Positions 22,600 to 31,421 of a stretch of DNA of 64,000 bases are shown here, piece after piece. A program made the position numbers and the translations under genes. The stretch is taken from contig NC_087064.1 of assembly GCF_963678635.1 (NCBI RefSeq), positions 74,359,890 through 74,423,889 on the forward strand. Direction: 5' to 3'. The stretch's first letter is position 1. Each line of letters opens with the position of its first letter. This DNA comes from Symsagittifera roscoffensis. Lineage: Eukaryota; Xenacoelomorpha; Acoela; Convolutidae. The notes beneath the pieces are model-generated. The model was not told where the DNA came from. It made no database searches and saw nothing but the letters and a program-made list of their open reading frames with translations.

Positions 22600-23168
22600 A
22601 CAAGACTGCTCTATCAGGACGAAGCCCTCAATCTTTTCACTGCCTTTTAAGCTCTATGGAACTTAAACGTAATTTTTTATGTAATAACATGAAAAACATT
22701 AATGCAATAAGATAAAATCTAAAAAATTGTTTGTTTAAAATTTGAGATTTTTTGTGAAAATCAACACTCCAAACGCCATATGAAGAACAAAGAGATAGAT
22801 TGCGCTCCTAGTAAATAATCAATTATGACAAATAACCGTCCTTCAAACAACTTGGAACGATTTCCAGGACGGATTAAATCTCCGCTTACGCGTTAATAGC
22901 GCGAAATATATCGCGCGGTAATTGTCCCAAATTGGCCAAAATGGAAATCTCTAAACCCCCATAACATTATGAAAAAAGATTACAGATGAGAAAACTTTTA
23001 AAATTTAAGCTCTTTAAATTTAAATTTAGAGCTCTTTAAATTAAGCTCTTCAAATTAAACTACCTTTGGAATGGTATATATATTTTTTGTCAAAAAACTC
23101 GAAATTTATCTGAAGAAAAAACCACCCGAGCACAAATATACCAATATTTTTGTAACGAAAGTCGGAAC
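22600..23168 (-). repeat. GTTCCGACT-family repeat, inverted copy
   Basis: Read on the minus strand it starts at the GTTCCGACT equivalent (AGTCGGAAC at 23160-23168) and carries the same interior. On the plus strand the diagnostic block is GCTTACGCGTTAATAGCGCG at about 22887. The left boundary near CAAGACTGCTCTATCAGG is approximate. It forms a head-to-head pair with the copy at 22075. Confidence 0.65.
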
Positions 23169-23179
23169 AACAACAGAAA

Positions 23180-23566
23180 CAAGGGCGGATTTAGGGGGGC
23201 ATGGGGGGCGGACGCCCCCCTCCTTCAGGGATTCGACCCCATGTCGACCCAAAGAGTCCCCCTTTGGTACTTTTCCAGAAATCCGTTTTTAGTGACGGAC
23301 CCTTAATTTTTCTAAAGGCGCATTTGGCGCCAATATATACTAACTTTGAGGGGGAGCGCGCGCCACAAAAACGCGATTTTTTTGTGTAAATTTTCCAAAA
23401 AGTGCCTGCGGCGCAGAAAATTTGATCAAAACAGCGTCTTTTTAGTGCTTTAGGAGAGCTCCGAAAACCAATTTGGCCGACCTACAAAAAAAAGGTCGTC
23501 AAAATTTTCGAAAATTTTTTGAAAATCCGCCCCCCCGCCCTCGAGAAAATCCTAGATCCGCCCCTG
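23180..23566 (+). mobile_element. hAT-like MITE with perfect 8-bp target duplication
   Basis: The left end is CAAGGGCGGATTTAGG and the right end CTAGATCCGCCCCTG. Both sides are flanked by the same octamer AACAGAAA (23172-23179 and 23567-23574). The perfect duplication fixes the element boundaries and supports the hAT assignment of the whole family. It ends 92 bp before the giant LTR element. Confidence 0.85.
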
Positions 23567-23654
23567 AACAGAAATCTGCAAACAAAATCTAGTGAGATCT
23601 AATTGTGAAAATGTGAGCTTGTTTTTCGGCGTTTGCCAACAAAAGTAAAATACG

Positions 23655-23658
23655 ATTC
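23655..23658. other. Target-site duplication ATTC, left copy
   Basis: ATTC directly precedes the LTR terminus TGAGTT. The same four bases follow the other LTR at 42546-42549. Four-base duplications are known for several Ty3/Gypsy lineages. Confidence 0.85.
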
Positions 23659-24069
23659 TGAGTTAGGACCGAGTTTGGTTAACTCATAGAGTAATTTCGG
23701 ATAGGGTACACCGTCTGCTCGTCACGCTATCTTATTTTCGGCCGGATAGATTCGTGCAACTTCTTAGTCTAATACCGATCCTAATCTTACTCTTATACTA
23801 TCTAGTCTCAGGTTGTTTAACTAGTCTCTGCTAGGCTCAATAGATCTAGGGTATACTGGTTTATTGCGGCTGCTGAAGTGCTCGGGAGAGTCCAACTAAT
23901 TTCTAAGTTAAATTCAAATCTCTCTGGTGCTGAAATTACAAGTAACTTCAGCACTTACAAATAAGTGGGTTGTTAGTTAGATGGATCATGATTGGTTAAT
24001 ATTAAATACTTTACATTGGTAAAATATCTAAATTATCCAATCATAAAATGTAGTTTAGATCAGGTTCCA
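23659..24069 (-). repeat. LTR (element 3' LTR), 411 bp
   Basis: It appears identical to 42135-42545. On the coding strand it begins TGGAACC and ends CTAACTCA. It carries AATAAA (complement at 23860-23865), three CCAAT-type motifs in the first quarter, and a hairpin GTGCTGAA/TTCAGCAC. These are expected LTR promoter and processing elements, but their function is inferred. Confidence 0.95.
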
Positions 24070-24083
24070 CCCATCCGGGTTTT
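24070..24083 (-). other. Candidate polypurine tract (weak)
   Basis: On the coding strand the bases just before the 3' LTR are AAAACCCGGATGGG. Only the last seven (GGATGGG) are mostly purine, with one T, so the tract is shorter than usual. The position next to the LTR is right for plus-strand priming. Confidence 0.4.
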
Positions 24084-25600
24084 ACAGAGTTTTTTAGAAT
24101 AGTTCTTCTGCAATTTGAAGGATGGATGATGGACGTTGGTTTTTGGCGAACATCATTTTCTTCCGTTTCCTCTTTGTTAAAGAAGTTCCAGGAAGCTGGA
24201 GTTAGAGACATAAGACGTTGTGTCTTCTAGTGACAACGACTAAGTCTTTGCAACAAACTCAAATCTGATTTCAGAATGGTTGGCTATGTCAGGTTTTTCT
24301 GTTCTGCGTGGAGAACTTCTTTTGTGTCTGATCTAGTTTGGGAATGGCGTGGAGATTGTGCGTGGAGGGGATGCCTGGTTACTCGGATCTGTACGTATAC
24401 TTGAACATCGAGGTGGTCATTGGTCTAGTTCAATGAAGTCCTTTTCTGCGAAGTCAAGTCGTACTCTAAATCCTTTGAGTTGTGATTGTGAGTGGCATAT
24501 CGATTGTGGTTGGCCATTCTCTCTCGAGTGTAGTGGGGTCGTTTTGTCTTTAGATGTTCGTCCTTGGTGTTGTATTCTGATCTATGTATTGCATAATGTA
24601 ATTTACATTTTATAAAACATTTATTAGTTTAATATTTTTTAATTATGATTTTAGTTAGTTGTTTTCACAAAAGCTTTTTGTTTTAGTTCGGTTATTTTGA
24701 AGAGTTACTCACACTTGAGTAGCTCTTATTAAAAATAGAGGTGTGGTCACAAAGCGTGGATGTAGCGCGGTGGGTTAGGCCGGCTATAGAGCATGCTCAG
24801 GACGTCCTTCCTGGTGGGTTAGGCCAGGAGTGGGAGTATGATTTCATGCGGTTTTTGTGAGGGGTCCTGTTATGTGACAACGTTTTATGTTGGGTTTGTT
24901 GTGATTTTTCTTATGTCTTGTTGGTTATGTCCTTTTTCCAAAAAGCAAATTGTTCGTGGTATGGGTTTGTCTTTCGACTTTTTTGTGTTTTATTATTTCT
25001 TTCTTAGACTTTATAATAGTCTTCAAAAGAATAAATTATCCAGTTTTAAACTGGGTTAATCCGGTTTGGGTACCGTTGGTTTCCTTTTCTTAGTCATGCT
25101 GTTATTCTATGATTTGTGGTATTTAGTAAGCTGCGTTGGTTAGTTTTGTTTAGTATATGATTCCTTTCCAACCGGGTTAAAGGAAAGTTTGAAACATGTT
25201 ATTATATGTTAGAGTTGTTGAGTGTGAAAACTTGAAACTGAAATTCATTATTTTAAACAATTCTTCGTGGGCAAGCTGTGCGAGTGTGGATAGAATTTCT
25301 GTGCGAATAAATGAGAATATCAAAAGGTTAGTACTGCATTTGCATTTTATTAATTTACTGCATAGAATTTGTAAATTTACTGCTAGTTATGGGGGAATTT
25401 TAAGTTACAAATTTTCATCATAATTAGATTTACTGCTTGTGGGGAAAATTTTAGAAATGAATTTACTGCATTGGTATTAAATTTATAAATTTATAAGTGT
25501 AAGAGATTAATAGAATTGTTGAAATCTGTTTGATGAAATTTGCGATCTTTATTTGTTTTTTGTGGTTTTTGTAGGTGATCGTCGGATGAAGGCTAAAAAT
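24084..25600 (-). other. Element 3' non-coding region with palindromes
   Basis: No ORF of note on the coding strand. The tract at 24770-24828 has two adjacent perfect 10-bp palindromes (GAGCATGCTC and AGGACGTCCT), a CCTGG/CCAGG stem, and a 12-bp direct repeat GTGGGTTAGGCC. A further palindrome CCAGTTTTAAACTGG lies near 25040. This much structure in a retroelement 3' region suggests an RNA export, dimer or packaging signal, which is inference. Confidence 0.5.
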
Positions 25601-25679
25601 CTAAGGAAAACATGGATAAAGTATGGTGAGTTTTTTAATATTTTAATTAGTTAGTAATATTCATTTAATTCATACTTAC
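25601..25679 (-). other. Candidate 79-bp spliceosomal intron
   Basis: The coding strand reads CAG|GTAAGTATG, then a perfect TACTAAC branch motif, then TTTATCCATGTTTTCCTTAG. The donor begins three bases after the stop codon of the upstream ORF. It would be an intron in the 3' UTR of env or accessory transcripts. Being present in the provirus, it must have been copied from unspliced RNA. Confidence 0.6.
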
Positions 25680-25682
25680 CTG

Positions 25683-26693
25683 TTAGTCGTCGGGGAAAAA
25701 ACCGTGGGGGAAGATGTCGTGAATTAGTTCTGAAGTTGTTAGTAGTTTAGCTAAGATGCGGATGATATTTTTAGTTTGAAGCAGTGGCCAAAGCAATTGA
25801 AGTGCCTTAAAAGTGGTTAGTTCTTCAGTGCCAACTGCAAACTCATAAGGTGTGTTTTGGATTAGATTATATAATTTGTGATTGAATTTAGTGTTGTGGA
25901 TGAATTCTAAAATTGGGATTTCTATAGGTTGTACAAACGCGTGCGGGATAAGGAAGGGTCGGGATTCTTCGGCGTTGAAGGTCTTGGTGATGGGACAGAA
26001 GATGTACATTTGGGTTATGGGATCATAATTGCGAAGAATACCATGAAGGTTAGTATCTTTAATGCAATATGTGAAATTTAGGAAAAAAGGTGAAGTGTAT
26101 TTGGAATTAATGAATTGAAAGCGATGGTGTGGTTGTCTAGAGGGTGTGTGTAGGTCAAAGTGATTTTGGATGAAGCGATAATAACTATATGTGTGGGTTT
26201 GTTTAGTGCGCAACATAATATCGTGTGAGCAGTGTAAATCTCTTTCGTGTGGTGCAAGGAAATGAAAGGTTAGTGAAAATATTTGGAAGCGTTCTTTAAA
26301 ACTTTCGTATGCTTGTGTGTCTGTTAGTGCTTCTGAAATAATGTGATCAAACTTTCGGTCGAAGATGTTTAGTGTAAATATATATGGTGTCTTGATGAAA
26401 AATTTCTCGGTAATTTGTGGATTAGCGAAGCGATCGTCGTCTAAGAATTGATCTTGGTTAGCTCTGATGATGTTGTGATCATAGTATTCGAGTGTATATT
26501 CGTTTGCTCTAGGTGCAGTGTGTGTTTTTAGTGATTTTTTATATCCAACGTAAGTAAATTGTCTAGGTGTTAGTGGTGTAGTGAGTCGATATAGCATGTC
26601 CGTATTTCGCTCTATATCGATGTGAGTGTTAGATAAAGGTAAGCAAAGAGGGTTAGTAAAATGATAATATGAGGTCCAAGAGAGAGTGGGCAT
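25683..26693 (-). CDS. Accessory ORF downstream of env, part 2 (336 codons, unknown)
   Basis: It starts at ATG 26691-26693 and ends with TAA three bases before the candidate intron. It shares its frame with the 232-codon ORF upstream. The 32 codons between the TAA at 26790-26792 and this ATG are open, so the two may be halves of one about 600-residue protein. The sequence looks globular rather than low-complexity: aromatic and His-rich, with scattered Cys, no signal peptide and no obvious membrane segment. I do not recognise it. The position after env recalls accessory genes of complex retroviruses, but nothing in the sequence shows function. Confidence 0.7.
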   Translation of the reverse strand: MPTLSWTSYYHFTNPLCLPLSNTHIDIERNTDMLYRLTTPLTPRQFTYVGYKKSLKTHTAPRANEYTLEYYDHNIIRANQDQFLDDDRFANPQITEKFFIKTPYIFTLNIFDRKFDHIISEALTDTQAYESFKERFQIFSLTFHFLAPHERDLHCSHDIMLRTKQTHTYSYYRFIQNHFDLHTPSRQPHHRFQFINSKYTSPFFLNFTYCIKDTNLHGILRNYDPITQMYIFCPITKTFNAEESRPFLIPHAFVQPIEIPILEFIHNTKFNHKLYNLIQNTPYEFAVGTEELTTFKALQLLWPLLQTKNIIRILAKLLTTSELIHDIFPHGFFPDD

Positions 26694-26789
26694 TAAAACG
26701 TATTCATCTACAAAGTTGCGTGTTTCGTTAGTGTCGTGGGGGGTGTTTAAGGTGTATTGTGGGAATGAGGGTAAGGTGATGGCTAAAAA

Positions 26790-27488
26790 TTATTTTGTGT
26801 TAGTATGCTTGGGGTGGTTGATGTATTCACGGGCTGTTCCTGGTTTTGCTGGGAAAGGATGGTTGGGGAACTTTCTTTTAAAAGTGCGGTAAGCTCTATT
26901 AGTGTTGAGTGAAGATTCAGTTGATGTGGATGATGGTGCTAATGATTCAGTATAATTTGAAGAGGGTGTAGGGGTAGGGGGGTTGGATGAATTTATTGTG
27001 GAGGAGATTTGGTTTATTGTTGGGGTATGGAGGTGGTAGGGTTGTTGTTGAAGGGTAATAAAATTATCTAGCTCTGGGGAGATTCGGGGGGTGTCTGGAG
27101 AATGAGATGATTGGTCAGAATGGTATGAGGAGTAGGTTGGGGTAACTCGGGAAGCATAAGAGGGTGTGGGAGTGATTGGGTCAGGGTTATTGGATAATAT
27201 GGGTTGAAAAGGGGGTTGAGAAAAATTAGAAGAATTATGAAAATTATTGGATGGGGATGGTTCTGAGTCGGCAAATTCATCGGGGGTTTCAATATTCGGG
27301 TTATTGAGTTGTGAGATGGAATATAAAACTGAGATGTGTGAATTAGTGTCGGAATTCATGCCTGATGTTACATTACTAGATGGAAAATCGGGTGGCGGAA
27401 AAGCAAAAAGTGGTATTATTGGGATTGGAGAGGTAAGATTGGTTGGGTGGGAATTTGATCGGTGTAGTGATCCAAGTTGGCGGCTCAT
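26790..27488 (-). CDS. Accessory ORF downstream of env, part 1 (232 codons, Ser/Pro/Asn-rich)
   Basis: The ATG (27486-27488) overlaps the env stop as ATGA, a coupled arrangement that could allow reinitiation. The protein is dominated by Ser, Pro, Thr and Asn, which suggests disorder. The C-terminal 40 residues become basic (FKRKFPNHPF). It ends at TAA 26790-26792. Beyond that stop the same frame stays open through the 336-codon ORF, so this may be the N-terminal half of a longer protein interrupted by a nonsense codon or a readthrough site. Confidence 0.7.
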   Translation of the reverse strand: MSRQLGSLHRSNSHPTNLTSPIPIIPLFAFPPPDFPSSNVTSGMNSDTNSHISVLYSISQLNNPNIETPDEFADSEPSPSNNFHNSSNFSQPPFQPILSNNPDPITPTPSYASRVTPTYSSYHSDQSSHSPDTPRISPELDNFITLQQQPYHLHTPTINQISSTINSSNPPTPTPSSNYTESLAPSSTSTESSLNTNRAYRTFKRKFPNHPFPAKPGTAREYINHPKHTNTK

Positions 27489-30103
27489 CGTGGGCTAAAA
27501 GAATGATTATTTTGAGACTGAAAAGCGGTGGTATGGGGTTGTTCAATAATTTGTTCATAGGTATTATGATCTTGTGACTGGTGTGTCATTATATGTTGGA
27601 TGGGACTTTGTGATGTGGTGAGTCGAAAATTTGGATTATGTGTGATGGCTAAATTTCGAAAATTTCGTGGGACTAGGGATAGTGGATGGTTATTTGGTAG
27701 GGGTGGTAATTGTGGTGCCGTTGGCGTTATGTCTACATTGTTATGTTCTTCGTCGTATGTATTTTGTCGTGTTGCTATTTTTGTGTTATATTCTTTTATT
27801 TGTGCGTCTGAAAGAATTTTGTTTATAGATGTAGAAAAGATTCCAAAAAATCCTGCAAAGAGTATGCGTGCTACGCTTGCTTGTCTGTTTACTTGTGTGT
27901 GTATAGCACATGTGTTGTAGATTCCTTTTAAAAGTGAGAAAAGAAATCCAATAAAGTTGAACATTGCGTATAAAATAGTCAATTTTTCTAAGATGTAGTA
28001 GGGCCATCCTAGAAAATCGAGGATCTCATTTTTGAGTGTAACAAAGCTAAAAATGTTAATTGGTGATATATCTTGGGGACGGTATTTTTCACCGTTTAGA
28101 TATATATAATCTTTAATGTCTTTAAAATATCCGCTATAGTCTTGCGTGTAGATATCGGCAAATCCTGCGGTTTCTGCAAGTTTGCGTAAATTTTGGTCTA
28201 TTGATTGTCTTTGTATAGTGTCCATTTGTGTTAATAATTCTTGGAATTGTTGTGTTCTAATGTGATGTTGAATATCTGATTTTGAATAGATTCCTATTGA
28301 TTGTAAGTCTATATTTGGGTTTCGAGCAATAGCGCGAATGCTTTCTGGTGAAAATTTTTTGAGTGATTGCATTAATGTGGGATATGGAGTGAGAAGATAA
28401 TATTTATTTTCATCAGGGTTTAGTTGTACTACATTGTGGCTGTTTTCTGATCCACATGGGACTGCGGTATCCCAGAAATAGGTTCTTCGTGAAAGTGTAT
28501 CCACGAAATGTACTTTATTCTTATAAAAGATAGGGATTCTTTTATAACATCGTTTATCTTCAAAAACGTATAGTGGTGATACTTTTTTAGTACAAGTATA
28601 AAACCATAAGATGTTTCCTTCATAGTCTAAAAAATTTGATCTATTTCCAGATAATAAGTATCCTGCATAGGGTATTTTTAATACTGCTAGTGCAAGTGAT
28701 TGTAATATTTGTGTTCGTTCTAATTCGCATAGTTGATGTAGTGTTTCTAATTCGGAGAGTGACATTTCTTGAAAAATTCGGCTAATTGTATAATCTAGTT
28801 TCATATCTAAATGAATATCATAGTGGATATTACCGAAATATGTAGTATTCATTAGTGATAATTCTTGTAAGCGTGTGCTTCTGGTGTCACGGGGTTTTAG
28901 ATGTCCACCAGGTTGTCCGTTGCTTTTTTCAAAATTAACTGGTATATAGGATGTTCCTTCGTTTGGAGGATGACCTGTGGCATATGGGTCGATTTTTACT
29001 TTTCCAGTGGTCATGTCGAATCCTTTTTCGTATTCAACTAATATTTCAGAGTATTGTGTTCTGTGAAGTGGATTCCTGTATTTACATGCAAGTTCTGTTT
29101 CTTGATATATTTGAAAACGTGTCAATTTATTTTCTATATTGTCTATGTTTCTAAAATTAGAACTTAGTTTTCGTGATGGATGGACTTGTTCATATGGAAT
29201 TGATTGTATAAAATATTTTTCGTGAAATTTTATCATACGAGCGTGTATTTTTGCTACTTGAAATGTTGTACATGTATCTTCGGGGAACCAAACAATGGTT
29301 GCTTGTGTTCTCGTTGTAGGGTCGCAATAACCTTGATCATTTTTACAAGGTAATCGGATTCCTTGATAGATCATTGTATTATCTGATAAATCTCGTGTTA
29401 GTTGTATTTTTTCGAGTTGTATTTTCCAATCAAAAAACATTATTTCTTGGTATCCTTTATTTTTTGTGTCTGCTTTGCAGTTTGATGGGTCATTTATACC
29501 AATGTGTGGTATCCAATGTTTATCGTGTAGGTCATAGGTTAATCGTCCGTGTGCGCCGTTATATGGGTATTTTTCGTCTAGTTTTATATGTCCTTGGTGT
29601 CTTTCAAGTTGTGATTGATGTACAGAGTCTGAAAAAACTTGAAAATTAACTAACTTTCTTGCGGAGTTTTTATTTTGTGTGATGTTTAGTCTAAGTAATT
29701 CACTTTTACAATCGTCGGGATTGAGATGTAAAAGACGTTCTATATTACTCTGATAGAATGATTCATGGTCAAGTCGGTTTTTGTTTCCGTTCGAGACTTG
29801 TGAACAATGTACTTTCTTTTCGGAAAATGTTGCTGTGAATTTATAACCTGTAATTGTTGTTGCTCGGGCTTTTGAATAGAGTGTTGCTATTACATCTGTG
29901 GTTTCTATAGCTTGTGGTTCTGTTTCACATTGTGATACTTGATTTATTGCATATTTATGTAGTGTTTTTTGTTCATTTTCTTCACAATCGTAATGTGTTA
30001 CTAATAAATCTTGTGGTCCTGTACGAGGGGAAGGGTTTATGTTTTGATTTGAGATTACTAGAAAAAGGAGTTGGAGAAAAATTAATAATTTTAGAATATA
30101 CAT
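27485..30103 (-). CDS. env: Envelope-like membrane glycoprotein (872 codons)
   Basis: It starts at ATG 30101-30103 with a clear signal peptide (MYILKLLIFLQLLFLVIS). The long ectodomain has paired Cys residues and several N-glycosylation sequons. A hydrophobic helix around residue 715 (ILYAMFNFIGFLFSLL) is followed by a second near 750 (ILFAGFFGIFSTSI). A hydrophilic tail of about 100 residues closes the protein. This is the layout of a viral class fusion glycoprotein and the position after integrase fits env. An N-terminal YDC motif with a spaced QC and a later HC recalls glycoproteins of chuvirus-type origin found in some LTR elements. That link is from family memory and untested. No furin site was seen. 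The reading frame is intact. Confidence 0.85.
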   Translation of the reverse strand: MYILKLLIFLQLLFLVISNQNINPSPRTGPQDLLVTHYDCEENEQKTLHKYAINQVSQCETEPQAIETTDVIATLYSKARATTITGYKFTATFSEKKVHCSQVSNGNKNRLDHESFYQSNIERLLHLNPDDCKSELLRLNITQNKNSARKLVNFQVFSDSVHQSQLERHQGHIKLDEKYPYNGAHGRLTYDLHDKHWIPHIGINDPSNCKADTKNKGYQEIMFFDWKIQLEKIQLTRDLSDNTMIYQGIRLPCKNDQGYCDPTTRTQATIVWFPEDTCTTFQVAKIHARMIKFHEKYFIQSIPYEQVHPSRKLSSNFRNIDNIENKLTRFQIYQETELACKYRNPLHRTQYSEILVEYEKGFDMTTGKVKIDPYATGHPPNEGTSYIPVNFEKSNGQPGGHLKPRDTRSTRLQELSLMNTTYFGNIHYDIHLDMKLDYTISRIFQEMSLSELETLHQLCELERTQILQSLALAVLKIPYAGYLLSGNRSNFLDYEGNILWFYTCTKKVSPLYVFEDKRCYKRIPIFYKNKVHFVDTLSRRTYFWDTAVPCGSENSHNVVQLNPDENKYYLLTPYPTLMQSLKKFSPESIRAIARNPNIDLQSIGIYSKSDIQHHIRTQQFQELLTQMDTIQRQSIDQNLRKLAETAGFADIYTQDYSGYFKDIKDYIYLNGEKYRPQDISPINIFSFVTLKNEILDFLGWPYYILEKLTILYAMFNFIGFLFSLLKGIYNTCAIHTQVNRQASVARILFAGFFGIFSTSINKILSDAQIKEYNTKIATRQNTYDEEHNNVDITPTAPQLPPLPNNHPLSLVPRNFRNLAITHNPNFRLTTSQSPIQHIMTHQSQDHNTYEQIIEQPHTTAFQSQNNHSFSPR

Positions 30104-31227
30104 GTGTATGATAATCCTGAGTATGGATTATAAAATGTAATGTAGCCAATTGTGTTTTTGGTATATCTGTCGTATTTGTATATTACTTCAGTAGTTATAA
30201 ACGGTGGTGGTAGTGATTGAGCTGTTATGTTAGGTGGATTTAATGGGTAGGGATGTTGGGTAATATTATTTAACTTAACTGTGATTTCAAACTTTAATTG
30301 TAAACTGTTTTGTTGGAGTATTTGAATATTGTGATCACGGATATCGTTGTGAATATCTTGGCGATATTGTAATCTATTAAGTGCCCAGTTATGAAGGCGG
30401 TTACTTTCTTGATGTTGTCCAAATAATGGTGGAGGTGCTGTAAATGTATTCCAATCTAGTCTTAAAGGAATATTTATTGATGATTGTTCTCGATATCTGG
30501 CGTCGAGATTATTTGGAAAATTTAAGTTAAAAGGTGGTGGTGAAATGTGGCTTATTGATGGTGTTGATGGTAGTGATAATGTTTCTGGTAGTGATGAGGA
30601 TGTTGTTGTATCCGTAGAAATATCTATTGGATTATTGACTAAATTTAATTCACCTTGTGTAAATGAATGTGTTGTCCAATATGGTAGTCGTGATGCCTGG
30701 TTTGGGGGGTTAAAGGGATTTTCACGTATTTGTTCAGATGTTGGTGTTGAACCTAAGTAATCTGATGGTAGGCTTGAGGTGCTACGTTGTGAAAGAAGCG
30801 TAGGGGTTTCTGGTAATATACCAATGGGGTTTTCTGGAGTGTTTTGTGATGGGGATTGAGGTATATCAAAATGAACTCGGGGAGTTTGAAAATTTCTGTT
30901 TCGTCGAGGATGTATAATTTGTCTATTTATTTCGACTGTATTTTGGTTTTGACTAGGATTTCTTATTCTACTTAGTTCTTGTGGTAGTGTTGGGTATAGG
31001 TTATATGTTGGTTCGCTTAGAGGTGCTTGTCGTTGAACTGGTTCTAGTGGTTCTGATAAACGAGCATGTCGTTCTTCAAAAGTGTATGGATTGTCTTGAA
31101 AAGAAATTCGTGTAGATGTTTGAGGATTTTGAGTAATTGAAGGTGGTGTTTGGTTATCTTGGGATGTTGTCGGTGAAGACTGACTTTGTGACTGTTGGGT
31201 AGCAATTTTTGATGGATTTTTGAATTG
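30091..31227 (-). CDS. ATG-less open frame before env (378 codons)
   Basis: The frame is open from just after TAA 31228-31230 to TAA 30091-30093 and contains no ATG, GTG or TTG codon in frame, by my reading. The first two thirds are Pro/Thr/Ser/Gln-rich. The last third is more structured and includes WNTFTAPPPLFGQ and a YNPYSGLSYTC end. Its stop overlaps the env start by 13 bases. A stop-free 1134-nt stretch in such AT-rich DNA is unlikely by chance. Without a start codon, it is most easily explained as an exon reached by splicing from an upstream start, or by non-AUG initiation. Product unknown. Confidence 0.65.
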   Translation of the reverse strand, partial: QFKNPSKIATQQSQSQSSPTTSQDNQTPPSITQNPQTSTRISFQDNPYTFEERHARLSEPLEPVQRQAPLSEPTYNLYPTLPQELSRIRNPSQNQNTVEINRQIIHPRRNRNFQTPRVHFDIPQSPSQNTPENPIGILPETPTLLSQRSTSSLPSDYLGSTPTSEQIRENPFNPPNQASRLPYWTTHSFTQGELNLVNNPIDISTDTTTSSSLPETLSLPSTPSISHISPPPFNLNFPNNLDARYREQSSINIPLRLDWNTFTAPPPLFGQHQESNRLHNWALNRLQYRQDIHNDIRDHNIQILQQNSLQLKFEITVKLNNITQHPYPLNPPNITAQSLPPPFITTEVIYKYDRYTKNTIGYITFYNPYSGLSYTCIF

Positions 31228-31232
31228 TTACT

Positions 31233-31421
31233 TTAGTGGGAAGGTTTATGTTTATTATAATATTCTTCCAAAAAAAGAATTAGAAGGATTGTTGCTAGGG
31301 CAAATGTGAAGATTGCTTTCTTTATACATTTACATATTGTCAAAATGAGGGATGATAAAAATGTTATGAAAATTACAAACAATAAAAAAATATCAGTTCT
31401 GCTGAAAATTGTTCGTATCAT
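31233..31421 (-). CDS. Small membrane ORF B (62 codons)
   Basis: It starts at ATG 31419-31421, overlapping the stop of the upstream small ORF as ATGA. After a short N-terminus it has two hydrophobic stretches (IFLLFVIFITFLSSLILTIC and FTFALATILLILFL) separated by KCIKKA. It ends with a charged tail. This resembles a small two-helix membrane protein of viroporin type, which is inference only. Low-complexity AT-rich DNA can mimic such ORFs. Confidence 0.45.
   Translation of the reverse strand: MIRTIFSRTDIFLLFVIFITFLSSLILTICKCIKKAIFTFALATILLILFLEEYYNKHKPSH

Larger units (their letters stand above)
19713..23654. other. Non-coding DNA with MITEs upstream of the host exon
   Basis: No convincing exon on either strand. 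It contains a hAT-like MITE at 21065-21428, a pair of oppositely oriented GTTCCGACT-family repeats (22075-22514 and about 22600-23168) and a second hAT-like MITE (23180-23566). It may be an upstream intron or intergenic. Confidence 0.55.

Noticed and set aside
25683-26693. Identification as a known retroviral accessory gene
   Set aside because: No motif supports any named family; position alone is not evidence.
26686-30111. Several plus-strand ORFs of 65-106 codons over env and accessory ORFs
   Set aside because: They are shadows of the long minus-strand frames in T/G-rich sequence and have no motifs.
30091-31421. -1 frameshift from small membrane ORF B into the ATG-less frame
   Set aside because: The new frame has a TAA at 31228-31230, downstream of the end of ORF B, so a slip there would stop at once.
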